A stretch of 64,000 bases of DNA from Berkiella sp964606325 (GTDB lineage Bacteria > Pseudomonadota > Gammaproteobacteria > Berkiellales > Berkiellaceae), in assembly GCA_964606325.1 (NCBI GenBank), contig CAZSGE010000001.1, positions 62,001-126,000 on the forward strand, read 5' to 3'. The notes under the pieces were generated by a model, which saw only the letters and a program-made list of their open reading frames with translations, did not search any database and was not told the origin of the DNA. A program made the position numbers and the translations under genes. Shown piece by piece: positions 1 to 8,571 of this stretch (position 1 is the first letter of the stretch; each line of letters opens with the position of its first letter).

Positions 1-1
1 A

Positions 2-577
2 ACACTCAATGAAGCAAATGAAACCTTAAGCGAATTAAAAAAAACTACCATACCAGAAGGTAACAAAGCCATTTCGGAAACCTCAAAAGCGGTAAAAGAG
101 TTGCAAGTTTTAGTGGATGATATCTCCAAAAAAACATTACCTGCCATTAACTCAGTGGCTGGCGATGTTCATGACACCATGGAATTTGTGAACAGTGGTG
201 CACAAACAGCAAGTACTTTATTGGCGCCAGTCACAGGAGCCGGTAAATTACTTCGCAAAGCGGGGAATATGGTAGGGTTAGGTCAAGGCGAAAAAGCGGT
301 TAAACAACCAGAAGCTGAAGATCAGAGTAAAGCTATGGCACCTGTCACGCCTCAAAATGATTCTCCTCAAAAATCTAAACGAAAAGCGGTGGCAACGCGT
401 GCCAAAAACAGTACAAAAGAAAAAGTGCCTGCGCAAAATGCACCTACACTGACAGTGCAACAGCGCAAAACCAAAAAAGATCAGGCTAAATTAAAAGAGA
501 TAGCCAAAAAAACAACCGAGCAGGCGCCAACAGAAGAAGCAGCGCCAGGGTATTTAAGTTACTTTAAATTTTGGTAG
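2..577 (+). CDS. C-terminal part of a coiled-coil, lysine-rich protein (DUF948-like), cut by window edge
   Basis: The frame is open from the first complete codon in the window, so the true start lies upstream; the TTG at 101 is internal. The visible part begins with a heptad-like stretch (LNEANETLSELKKTTIPEG) and continues through VDDISKKTLPAINSVAGDVHDT, a pattern seen in DUF948/YtxH-type membrane-tethered coiled-coil proteins. A Gly-rich segment (TLLAPVTGAGKLL) follows, then a long Lys/Ala/Gln tail that is probably disordered. The stop overlaps the convergent wrbA gene by 14 bases. Family assignment is tentative. The biochemical role is unknown and the membrane anchor, if any, is outside the window. 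Confidence 0.65.
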   Translation, partial: TLNEANETLSELKKTTIPEGNKAISETSKAVKELQVLVDDISKKTLPAINSVAGDVHDTMEFVNSGAQTASTLLAPVTGAGKLLRKAGNMVGLGQGEKAVKQPEAEDQSKAMAPVTPQNDSPQKSKRKAVATRAKNSTKEKVPAQNAPTLTVQQRKTKKDQAKLKEIAKKTTEQAPTEEAAPGYLSYFKFW

Positions 578-1172
578 CAAGCTGCTTGGCAAGCGTTGCC
601 ACGCGTTTGCCAAGTGTTTTACAAACGGCTTTTTCATGTTCACTTAAAGGCGCCTTGCTATCCATACCCGCCACATGACTTGGGCCATACGGTGTGCCAC
701 CAGTATGGGTTTCATTGAGGGCAGGCTCGCTATAAGGCACACCAACGATAAAGGCACCATGATGAAGCAAAGGCAACATCATGGTGAGTAAAGTGGCTTC
801 TTGCCCACCATGTAATGAAGAAGTGGAAGTAAACACGCCCGCAGGAATATCAATTAACTTTCCTGAGATCCACAAATTTAAAGTTGAATCTACAAAGTGT
901 TTTAAGGGCGCTGCCATATTCCCAAAACGAGTAGGACTACCTAAAATTAAACCCGAACATGCTTCAAGATCAGCCAGCGTGGCGAAGGGTGCGCCAGTAT
1001 CGGGCACAGGCGGTGCGGCGACTTCGGTAACAGGAGAAACCGGGGGAACCGTGCGGATTCTTGCGCTCATACCAGTAACGCTTTCTACGCCTCTGGCGAC
1101 TAAATCAGCCATCTGCGCCGTAGCGCCGTGGCGACTATAATAAACGATAAGCACATAGGGTGATTCAGTCAT
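564..1172 (-). CDS. wrbA: NAD(P)H:quinone oxidoreductase, WrbA family
   Basis: A 202-residue flavodoxin-fold protein. Family members bind FMN and carry out two-electron reduction of quinones, protecting against redox cycling. The N-terminus (VLIVYYSRHGATAQMADLVARG) is the flavodoxin FMN-phosphate loop. GSPTRFGNMAAPLKHFVD and the glycine-rich TSTSSLHGGQE segment are characteristic of WrbA, as is the later TPYGPSHVAG stretch. Length matches the family (about 200 residues). It converges on the coiled-coil gene to its left and is divergent from acyP with a 45-base gap, which must hold the promoters of both. Confidence 0.93.
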   Translation of the reverse strand: MTESPYVLIVYYSRHGATAQMADLVARGVESVTGMSARIRTVPPVSPVTEVAAPPVPDTGAPFATLADLEACSGLILGSPTRFGNMAAPLKHFVDSTLNLWISGKLIDIPAGVFTSTSSLHGGQEATLLTMMLPLLHHGAFIVGVPYSEPALNETHTGGTPYGPSHVAGMDSKAPLSEHEKAVCKTLGKRVATLAKQLATKI

Positions 1173-1217
1173 GATAAAATCCCAAAACCATTATTTTAAC
1201 ATAGGTTCTAAAATCTG

Positions 1218-1490
1218 ATGAAAATATGCAGACGTTGTATCGTGTCAGGCAAGGTACAAGGTGTATTTTATCGTCAAAACACCTTTGAAAGAGCGAACGC
1301 ACTGGGTTTAAAAGGTTGGGTACGTAACCTAGAAAATGGAGATGTAGAATGTTTGATTATTGGCGAAGTAGATGATGTTGAATCACTGTGCCAATGGTTG
1401 CATCAAGGGCCGCCCGCTGCGCGAGTTACTGGTGTTAAAATTTTCAATGCCCCCATGGAAATGCATAGCCAGTTTATTATCCTGCGTTAA
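1218..1490 (+). CDS. acyP: Acylphosphatase
   Basis: A 90-residue single-domain protein that hydrolyses the carboxyl-phosphate bond of acylphosphates in the cytoplasm. The family signature GKVQGVFYR spans residues 11-19, with the phosphate-binding Arg at 19. GWVRNLENGDVE follows, with the catalytic Asn at 37. Length and motif spacing are canonical. The gene stands alone, divergent from wrbA. Confidence 0.95.
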   Translation: MKICRRCIVSGKVQGVFYRQNTFERANALGLKGWVRNLENGDVECLIIGEVDDVESLCQWLHQGPPAARVTGVKIFNAPMEMHSQFIILR

Positions 1491-1514
1491 AGGAAGTTAT
1501 CTAGGCATTTTACA

Positions 1515-1543
1515 TTGACATATAGTTATTAAACTAATAATAT
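1515..1543 (+). promoter_or_regulatory. Putative sigma-70 promoter ahead of the SidE-domain gene
   Basis: A perfect -35 hexamer TTGACA (1515-1520) is followed after 17 bases by TAATAT (1538-1543), a 4/6 match to the -10 consensus. Initiation would be near 1550, leaving a leader of about 190 bases before the ATG at 1743. The rest of the 1491-1742 gap shows no other clear signal. Inferred by eye only. Confidence 0.45.
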
Positions 1544-1742
1544 TACGCTAGCTTAGTAAGTACGTTAATGAGTTTATGCGACAATATTGCCCTGTGTATT
1601 TCCAGTCCTTCAAATGCGTTCATTTTTTCACGCTCGATCCTAACGTACAACTTTTTGCTGGCTATTCCTGATCTGCAAAACTACCACTTTACTTTAACGC
1701 GCTCGTTTTAAAATCAATCTATTTTGCACATTAGGCTTGAAT

Positions 1743-4700
1743 ATGCCCGAATTACTATTAACATTTAATCAATATGAAGCCATTTTGGCTCTTGAAAAAG
1801 AAGGCTTCACCCGTAATAAGTATCCACAATTATATTTTGCTATATGCCGTGTTCCCGAGCACGCATCAAAGCTTGCTCAAAGCTTTATTAAATTATTGAA
1901 AGCAAATATCTTGCCGAATGATTATCCCTCGCTTTACAAAATGATGGAAGATTATCCATTAATTGTAAGTCCAGAGAGAATATCTATTTTTCTCACCTTG
2001 ATTGAAGCAAAGAACGAAGAAAAACACGATAAAAAATTGACAAAATTGTTATTTATGATTTTTGAGAGCAGCCAATGTTTTGATGGTGATACGGCCATTG
2101 TTGCTAAAAAACTTGTAGAAGCAGGATTTTCATTCAAAGAGAATAAGAATGTATATCAGAAGCTTTTTTATCCTGATAATCCTAATGTGGCAGAAATTCA
2201 AGCTGCTATGTTAGCGTTGGATAATTTCAATTTACCTCAGGTTTATATAAAAAGTTTCTATGAGTCTATCTGTGTAAACAAGGTTAAAGATGGTAAAAAT
2301 TTAGCTATGAGACTTCTCACCTTAAAAAATTCAGGAATGGATGTCAATTATTCATTAGAGCATTTTCACATTATGCTCTATATATCTCAGACACATATAA
2401 ATCTAATTGAAATATTAAATATCTTGAAAGAATTTAATATACCTTATCAGGAAAAAATACACTATCCAGCATTTGTTTTTGCAGTAGGTCATGCAGAAAA
2501 GCATCAGTTGATTAAAAAAGGCTTACAAGCTTTAAAAGATGAAGGTCTGCCATATGAAAAACATCCAAGTTTATACCTGGAGATGTTTAAAAATAGCTTG
2601 GGTGCCGCGAATCTCTCAGGGATATTTAAAGCATTCAAAAATGCCAATATAAACTACAAAGATAACAATGCATTATTGATGAAAATCGTTCAAGAATCTC
2701 GTGTGCTTGATGGAGAGCATGTTACTAGAGCTATCAAAGAATTTAAAAAATTAGGCATATACTCTAGTAGTGACGAAAGATTTAATTTATGTGCCATCAA
2801 TAATAATGTGGCGGTTAATGAATTATTTGATGCATTTCAAAATCTATCAAAATTTGGAATTGATTATCGTTCCAATCTAGATTTATGCATAGCAATCATT
2901 TTAAATTCACGATGGCACAATGAAATAGAGAATGCCTTTGCTTTTTTAGAAGAGCTTCAAATTGATTATAAAAATGACATGACTTTTTGTCTAAAAGTAG
3001 TCAACGAAGGGCAGTATTCAAGATATATGCCTCAAACGATGAAAGAGCTTATTTTGGCTGGCTTTGTTTGGGGTAAAGACGATATTTATAATGACATATT
3101 TCGACAAGATTGCAAGGTGACTGATAAAGTCGAATTGTTGCACAAAGAAGGTGTGACAGACCAAGCTATATACAAAACGGTTATTGAAGGCCATTACAGT
3201 GTCAATGAGCTCGCAAATACAATCACTTATTTCAAAGCAAACAATATCTCTTTTCAACAAGAGGTAGCATTTTTTGAAGATAACACCGTGTGTAATTCAT
3301 ATTTATTGCCTGATTTACTAAATGAATTCAATTTGGCTGGCATTGATATGGCAAAGAATCCTGATTTACAAAAAGAGGCCATATTAAATGCTCATAATGC
3401 ACAATATCTAATCGATGCTATTATCAAGCTTTCTGAAGGTGGCATAAAAGAGAAGGGTCTCTATCATTTGCTCATCCAAGCAGATAAATATGCTCCTGAG
3501 TTAAGTGAAACATATATTGTTCTTCATGAGGCAGGAATATACTACGCTGACAATCCGCAACTCTACAAAGCTATATGTAAAAATATTGATGAATTTGAAT
3601 CAACGATGGATACACTTAACTTTTTATTAGGGTTGAAGTTAACTTATTCACAATACCCTTGGTTTTACACTGTTAATGCATTAATTAAACACAACAGTTT
3701 GGTAGAGGATATAATCAATCAGCTTTGCAAGGCTGGTTTTGATCTTCGTGCGCATGCAGTGCTTTTTAAAATGATAATTTCATTTATAAACGATGGCAGT
3801 GTCAATTTGTTCGTTATTTCAGAGATGGTGAAAGCACTTTGTGATTATGCTACCCTCAATCAAATAGTTAAAGCAAAGCACTGCTCACACCAAAAACAAA
3901 TAGATGAACTTATTAAGCTCATAACCGATAAAACACAAGAGGCGCCACAATTAGCATTTGGGCCGTTAAATAAAAACGAAAGCACCATTGGTGTTGAAAA
4001 AGCACTAGAGCTGATAAGCGATGAGAATGTATTCATTAATGCAAAATTTTGCTTTTATAATGACTTTTATTATATTGTTTTTCCATACAATCAGATAATA
4101 AATCTAAGTATTTTATTAGACACGGCAAACCTAACGCAAATGACATTGTCTTATCATCTTATTGAAAAGCTTGGGGGTGTTGTTAGCAAATATGTCAGTG
4201 AGTGGAATGTTGTTACTGATAATCAGGCTATAGCAATGTTGCCGGCTTCACAAATAGCTGCATTTAATCTGTATTTGAATTTCACTTATAAAAATATCAA
4301 TTTGTTATTTCGTGGCGAAAAGTTGGATAATGATATATCAACCGATTTAAAATGGATTGTCACAAAACCACAGTATCGCGACAAACTGATTGCTGTTAAC
4401 TTTATACTTGGTTGTCTGCTGAGCGATGCGGCAAATAAAATTGATAATTTATGCGAAAGAAATAATAAAGAAGTTCTTTTGGATAGAAAAGAAGATTTAA
4501 CACAAGAAGAAATTAGTCAGCGCATAGTTAATCCATCAAGGTTTCCTAATGCATTAACAAGTTTTAGTTTTTTCAAAGAAGGCTCCAATGAAATTAGCGT
4601 TAAAAAAACCATACATACAAAGTTAGATAATGGTGGTGCAAAACCCTGTATTAATGGCTTTGAGGGCGAAGTTGTATTTTCTCAAGGCACACAAGTTATT

Positions 4701-5783
4701 ACAAAGCAGGTAAATCCTCAATTGTTAGTTGCAACATTGGTATGCAGTCCAACAATTGACTATTTAAATCATTATTGGCAAATGATTGCTTTACAGTATG
4801 CTTTTGATAACTACCTCATTAAAGCTTACCAAGATGAAAATAGAATTTTATTATTACAAAACGTATCCATCAACCGCGCTAATCATGGCTTGCCGCATTC
4901 CTATCGCGTGATGAACTTGATTCCACACATTATTAACTATGAAGCAGATTATGCTAAAGAAAAAAGCTTTAGGGATTTTTGTCAAAACTTAAGTGAAACC
5001 CAAATACAAAATTTGCAAATTGCTGCAGCGTTTAGCGTAACAGGTAGAGAAAGTGAGAGAAGCTTTATCGAAGCCCCTGGAAAATATTGGGAATATCGAA
5101 AATCATCTGCCGATAAATACAAGGCGTTTATAGTTGCCTTACCTAGTTGCTGTGATGGCGTAACTTCTGATCGTATGTATGAAGCTATACTTTATATGGG
5201 TAACCCTGGTTATGAAGCAAAAATAAATGTGCATCCTGATCGAAATGAACGACGGTATCGAAATTATTTTAAACGCTTGCTAACAATCGCGCACAATATT
5301 GATTTAGCAAGGTGCCATAGCGCCACGGAATTTAAAAATACGATAGCGTCGATTTCTGCCTTCTCTATTAATTCGGTTGAATCAGATTGTGCTCTCAAGA
5401 ATATTGTTCGCTATAACAATGAACTCATTAAAGTGCATGGCAATAGATTGAGTTGTGATATTCGAATGGATGGTCAATATATCGATGTCGATATACCTTA
5501 CAAGGATAATTTTGCAAAGGTCAGTCAATCACTGAGGACATTAGTTCAAGTCTCCCAAAAGGTTAAAACCCCTCCTGTTACTCTGCCATTTCAATTTGTA
5601 AGTAAAACTAAGAAATCACAGCAAAAAATTAGCGCAAGAGAATTAAAGTCGTTGAATACGCACAATAGTGCGATGACGCAGTATTTTAGAACATTTAAAA
5701 ACCGATCTAAAACTCAAACCGCAAAACTCAGTGTGATTAAAGTAGTGAAACCTAGAGCGGTACGTAACGCTGTAAAGGTCTAA
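1743..5783 (+). CDS. Large protein with N-terminal helical repeats and a C-terminal SidE-type phosphodiesterase domain
   Basis: About 1346 residues; probable Dot/Icm-type effector. ATG 1743 is preferred over the TTG at 1737 because AGG at 1733-1735 gives the better spacing. Residues about 10-740 form degenerate alpha-helical repeats of roughly 36-40 residues, each near N-P-x-L-Y then a G-I-x-Y turn. The C-terminal third matches the SidE/SdeA phosphodiesterase domain: ALQYAFDNYLIKAY, NHGLPHSYRV, AAAFSVTGRESE and LLTIAHNIDLARC occur in the same order. The equivalents of the SdeA catalytic residues His277, Glu340 and His407 are His1048, Glu1103 and His1184. In SidE proteins this domain processes ADP-ribosylated ubiquitin; in DupA/DupB it removes phosphoribosyl-ubiquitin. 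No mono-ADP-ribosyltransferase domain is visible. The last 100 residues are basic and Ser/Lys-rich. Substrate is unknown. Confidence 0.82.
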   Translation: MPELLLTFNQYEAILALEKEGFTRNKYPQLYFAICRVPEHASKLAQSFIKLLKANILPNDYPSLYKMMEDYPLIVSPERISIFLTLIEAKNEEKHDKKLTKLLFMIFESSQCFDGDTAIVAKKLVEAGFSFKENKNVYQKLFYPDNPNVAEIQAAMLALDNFNLPQVYIKSFYESICVNKVKDGKNLAMRLLTLKNSGMDVNYSLEHFHIMLYISQTHINLIEILNILKEFNIPYQEKIHYPAFVFAVGHAEKHQLIKKGLQALKDEGLPYEKHPSLYLEMFKNSLGAANLSGIFKAFKNANINYKDNNALLMKIVQESRVLDGEHVTRAIKEFKKLGIYSSSDERFNLCAINNNVAVNELFDAFQNLSKFGIDYRSNLDLCIAIILNSRWHNEIENAFAFLEELQIDYKNDMTFCLKVVNEGQYSRYMPQTMKELILAGFVWGKDDIYNDIFRQDCKVTDKVELLHKEGVTDQAIYKTVIEGHYSVNELANTITYFKANNISFQQEVAFFEDNTVCNSYLLPDLLNEFNLAGIDMAKNPDLQKEAILNAHNAQYLIDAIIKLSEGGIKEKGLYHLLIQADKYAPELSETYIVLHEAGIYYADNPQLYKAICKNIDEFESTMDTLNFLLGLKLTYSQYPWFYTVNALIKHNSLVEDIINQLCKAGFDLRAHAVLFKMIISFINDGSVNLFVISEMVKALCDYATLNQIVKAKHCSHQKQIDELIKLITDKTQEAPQLAFGPLNKNESTIGVEKALELISDENVFINAKFCFYNDFYYIVFPYNQIINLSILLDTANLTQMTLSYHLIEKLGGVVSKYVSEWNVVTDNQAIAMLPASQIAAFNLYLNFTYKNINLLFRGEKLDNDISTDLKWIVTKPQYRDKLIAVNFILGCLLSDAANKIDNLCERNNKEVLLDRKEDLTQEEISQRIVNPSRFPNALTSFSFFKEGSNEISVKKTIHTKLDNGGAKPCINGFEGEVVFSQGTQVITKQVNPQLLVATLVCSPTIDYLNHYWQMIALQYAFDNYLIKAYQDENRILLLQNVSINRANHGLPHSYRVMNLIPHIINYEADYAKEKSFRDFCQNLSETQIQNLQIAAAFSVTGRESERSFIEAPGKYWEYRKSSADKYKAFIVALPSCCDGVTSDRMYEAILYMGNPGYEAKINVHPDRNERRYRNYFKRLLTIAHNIDLARCHSATEFKNTIASISAFSINSVESDCALKNIVRYNNELIKVHGNRLSCDIRMDGQYIDVDIPYKDNFAKVSQSLRTLVQVSQKVKTPPVTLPFQFVSKTKKSQQKISARELKSLNTHNSAMTQYFRTFKNRSKTQTAKLSVIKVVKPRAVRNAVKV

Positions 5784-5787
5784 AGCT

Positions 5788-5843
5788 AAATTACTCCCTG
5801 TGCTCGTTTGGTCAAAGCCAAGTGGCAAACAAGGGAGTAATTT
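5788..5843. terminator. Bidirectional terminator hairpin between the SidE-domain gene and proS
   Basis: AAATTACTCCCT (5788-5799) pairs perfectly with AGGGAGTAATTT (5832-5843) across a loop of about 30 bases, with T/A-rich flanks on both sides. It fills the 62-base gap between two convergent genes, so it can serve both strands. Confidence 0.7.
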
Positions 5844-5845
5844 CT

Positions 5846-7564
5846 TCAAGAACTAAGCGTTATTCTATCTTGGCAAATCTTCACAATTTCTGCGAGTGGC
5901 AAATGCTCCACTTCACCATTACGTCGATTTTTATATTCAACCGTGCCGGCATCTAATCCACGTTCTCCCACCACCAAACGGTGAGGAATGCCAATGAGTT
6001 CGCTTTCAGCAAACATCACACCTGGACGTTCGTCTCTGTCATCGAGTAATACATCAAAGCCAGCCGCTTGCAGCTCTTGATAAAGTTGATTTACTGCGTC
6101 ACGCACACGATGGGATTTCGCCATATTCATGGGGATAAGTACAATCTGAAAGGGCGCCATCACATCTGGCCAAACAATCCCTTTATCATCATGATTTTGT
6201 TCAATGGCTGCTGCCACGATACGGGTAACACCAATACCATAACAACCCATTTCCAGCACCACTTGCCGACCTTGTTCGTTTAACACAGTGGCTTTCATGG
6301 CTGTACTATATTTTGAGCCGAGCTGGAAAATATGGCCAACTTCAATGCCGCGTAAAATTTGCAAATTGCCTTTACCATCGGGGCTTTGATCGCCTTCTTT
6401 CACCTTACGCAAATCTGCAACAAGGTTGGGCAACGGTAGATCTCTTTCCCAGTTAACGCCAACAAAATGTTTATCGTCCTGATTCGCACCGCAGGAGAAA
6501 TTGCTCATGCTAAGAACGGCATGATCCGCAATAATAGGGATATTCAAATCTTTAGGACCCACAAAGCCAGGACCACATTGGGTTAGCGCTTTTAATGTCG
6601 ATTCATCGACTAGCGTTAAAGGCGCTGAAACTTGTGGGCATTTTTCTGCTTTAATAGGATTTAACTCATCATCGCCGCGTAAAAGTAAGGCGACAACGGG
6701 CTCATCGATACCCTTAACCAGTAAGGTTTTTAAAATATCTTTGGTTTGCAAGCCCATAAACGCCGCTTGATCAGAGACCGAGCGAATATTAGGTGTTTCT
6801 TTAACAGCAAAGCTTTGACTTGGCGCTTGACGAACTGGCGCGCTAATCAAATTCGTTGCTAATTCTACATTCGCGGCATAATCGCTGTTAGGACAATAAG
6901 CAATCGCATCTTCACCTGAATCAGCGAGCACATGAAACTCATGAGATTGAGAACCACCAATGGCACCGGTATCCGCCAACACTACGCGAAACGCTAAGCC
7001 CAAACGGGTAAAGATATTGCTATAGGCTTCATACATAGCTTGGTAAGATTTTTCCATGCCTGCTTTATCGATATCAAACGAGTAAGCATCTTTCATGGAG
7101 AATTCTCTGGCGCGCATCACACCAAAGCGGGGCCTAATTTCATCCCTGAATTTATTTTGAATTTGATAAAAACACATGGGAAGCTGTTTATAGGAGCGCA
7201 ATTCATTGCGCACCATATCGGTGATCACTTCTTCATGCGTTGGGCCATAGCAATATTCTCTAAGATGTCTGTCTTTCATTTTGAGCAGTTGCGGGCCAAA
7301 CTGATCCCAACGCTCGGTTTCTTGCCATAATTCAGCAGGCTGCACGGCAGGCATTAAAATTTCTTGCGCGCCTGTTTTATTCATCTCTTCGCGAATGATT
7401 TTTTCGACATTTCGTAATACACGCAAGCCAAGTGGTAACCAGGTGTAAAGCCCTTGGCCGAGTTTTCTTATCATGCCAGAGCGCATCATTAACTGATGGC
7501 TAACAAGCTCGGCATCATTAGGATTTTCTTTGAGTGTGGCTAATAAAAGTTGGCTTGTGCGCAT
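5846..7564 (-). CDS. proS: Prolyl-tRNA synthetase (bacterial type)
   Basis: A 572-residue class II aminoacyl-tRNA synthetase that charges tRNA-Pro. The N-terminus MRTSQLLLATLKENP and the class II motifs are typical of the bacterial ProS type (GPTHEEVITDMVRNELRSYKQLP around residue 110; FRDEIRPRFGVMRAREFSMKD, motif 2). A YbaK-like editing insertion, for clearing Ala-tRNA-Pro, lies between motifs 2 and 3 (VADHAVLSMSNFSCGANQDDKH). Motif 3 and the HGxxH-type anticodon domain (LDDRDERPGVMFAESELIGIPHR) follow. It lies 6 bases downstream of bamD on the same strand. Confidence 0.98.
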   Translation of the reverse strand: MRTSQLLLATLKENPNDAELVSHQLMMRSGMIRKLGQGLYTWLPLGLRVLRNVEKIIREEMNKTGAQEILMPAVQPAELWQETERWDQFGPQLLKMKDRHLREYCYGPTHEEVITDMVRNELRSYKQLPMCFYQIQNKFRDEIRPRFGVMRAREFSMKDAYSFDIDKAGMEKSYQAMYEAYSNIFTRLGLAFRVVLADTGAIGGSQSHEFHVLADSGEDAIAYCPNSDYAANVELATNLISAPVRQAPSQSFAVKETPNIRSVSDQAAFMGLQTKDILKTLLVKGIDEPVVALLLRGDDELNPIKAEKCPQVSAPLTLVDESTLKALTQCGPGFVGPKDLNIPIIADHAVLSMSNFSCGANQDDKHFVGVNWERDLPLPNLVADLRKVKEGDQSPDGKGNLQILRGIEVGHIFQLGSKYSTAMKATVLNEQGRQVVLEMGCYGIGVTRIVAAAIEQNHDDKGIVWPDVMAPFQIVLIPMNMAKSHRVRDAVNQLYQELQAAGFDVLLDDRDERPGVMFAESELIGIPHRLVVGERGLDAGTVEYKNRRNGEVEHLPLAEIVKICQDRITLSS

Positions 7565-7570
7565 TATTTG

Positions 7571-8329
7571 TTATCCCAATTTTTTTAAATAGTCTGATTC
7601 AGGATAATTTAACGCCAGCACATCGTAAGTATCGTTTGCCAGTTTATTGAGTTCTAATGCTCTGTAAGATTTCACCATAATGTAAAGTGCTTCGGCTGTG
7701 ACAGGTGCGCGTTCAAATTGAATCAGCACATTACTTGCTCGGTTTGCTGCTGCTAAATAAGCACCTTTTTTGAAATAAAAGCGCGCCGCGAACAATTCAT
7801 TTTCCGCTAAGATGTTGCGCAAATAGACCATACGTTGAGTAGCATCTGCGCTATAAATACTGTCAGGAAAACGTGTGGTGAGAATATGAAATGCTTGCAA
7901 ACTCTTTTTAAATGAGGAGGTGTCTCTGTCTGCTCTTTCTACTGGCAAATAATTGTTTAAAACGCCGGATGTTTCCGAAAAATGGGTGAGGCCCTTCATA
8001 TAATAAGCATAATCTACAGAAGGATGGCGAGGATACATTCGCAAGAATCGCTCTATTGCAGGGATAGCAGCAGGATAGTCTTGATTTTCGTAATAAGCGT
8101 AAATGGCACCTAACTGTGCTTTATCAGCGTATTCACCAAAAGGATAGCGAGATTCAAGTGCTTCGAAATCTTCTACGGCTTGTTCATAACGTTTTTTATG
8201 CGCATTTTTGACACCCTGTTGATAGATATCGTTAGGGCTCATATTGTTGTATTTTTCGTCTTTTGAATTAGAGCTACATCCTGCAAGGCCTAGAAGTGCG
8301 ACTAATAGTAATAAAGCTGGCTTTCTCAT
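7571..8329 (-). CDS. bamD: Outer membrane protein assembly factor BamD (lipoprotein)
   Basis: A 252-residue lipoprotein of the BAM complex that helps insert beta-barrel proteins into the outer membrane. The signal peptide ends in the lipobox LAGC, with lipidated Cys18. TPR-type repeats follow, including NDIYQQGVKNAHKKRYEQAVEDF and YPFGEYADKAQLGAIYAYY. Length agrees with E. coli BamD (about 245). It is divergent from rluD, an arrangement conserved in gammaproteobacteria, and sits directly upstream of proS, which may be cotranscribed. Confidence 0.95.
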   Translation of the reverse strand: MRKPALLLLVALLGLAGCSSNSKDEKYNNMSPNDIYQQGVKNAHKKRYEQAVEDFEALESRYPFGEYADKAQLGAIYAYYENQDYPAAIPAIERFLRMYPRHPSVDYAYYMKGLTHFSETSGVLNNYLPVERADRDTSSFKKSLQAFHILTTRFPDSIYSADATQRMVYLRNILAENELFAARFYFKKGAYLAAANRASNVLIQFERAPVTAEALYIMVKSYRALELNKLANDTYDVLALNYPESDYLKKLG

Positions 8330-8427
8330 GATTGGTTTATTTCTTATCGATCTAATGGTTGAATAGCTTGGAAAATGGTTGCAGGGAGTCTATCGTACGC
8401 TTTGTTTTGATGCAATTGGCGTGAAAT

Positions 8428-8487
8428 GGGGGCAGGCTAGGGATTTGGCGTTTTGAAGTAAATCCCCAAATCCCAAGCCTAACCCCC
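8428..8487. repeat. Imperfect inverted repeat between bamD and rluD
   Basis: GGGGGCAGGCTAGGGATTTGG (8428-8448) pairs with the region at 8466-8487, with two small bulges and a 17-base loop. It lies in the 242-base divergent promoter region, so a terminator role is unlikely. A REP-like element or a structured leader of rluD are possible. Confidence 0.6.
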
Positions 8488-8571
8488 ATATAAACATTTA
8501 AAATGCACAATAATATGTTAGAATAATTGCTTTAAATTTTGACCGGTTTCTGAATTAAGGTTAGATAAAAC

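Noticed and set aside
101..577. TTG at 101 as the start of the first gene
   Set aside because: The frame is open to the window edge with continuous coiled-coil sequence, so this is internal.
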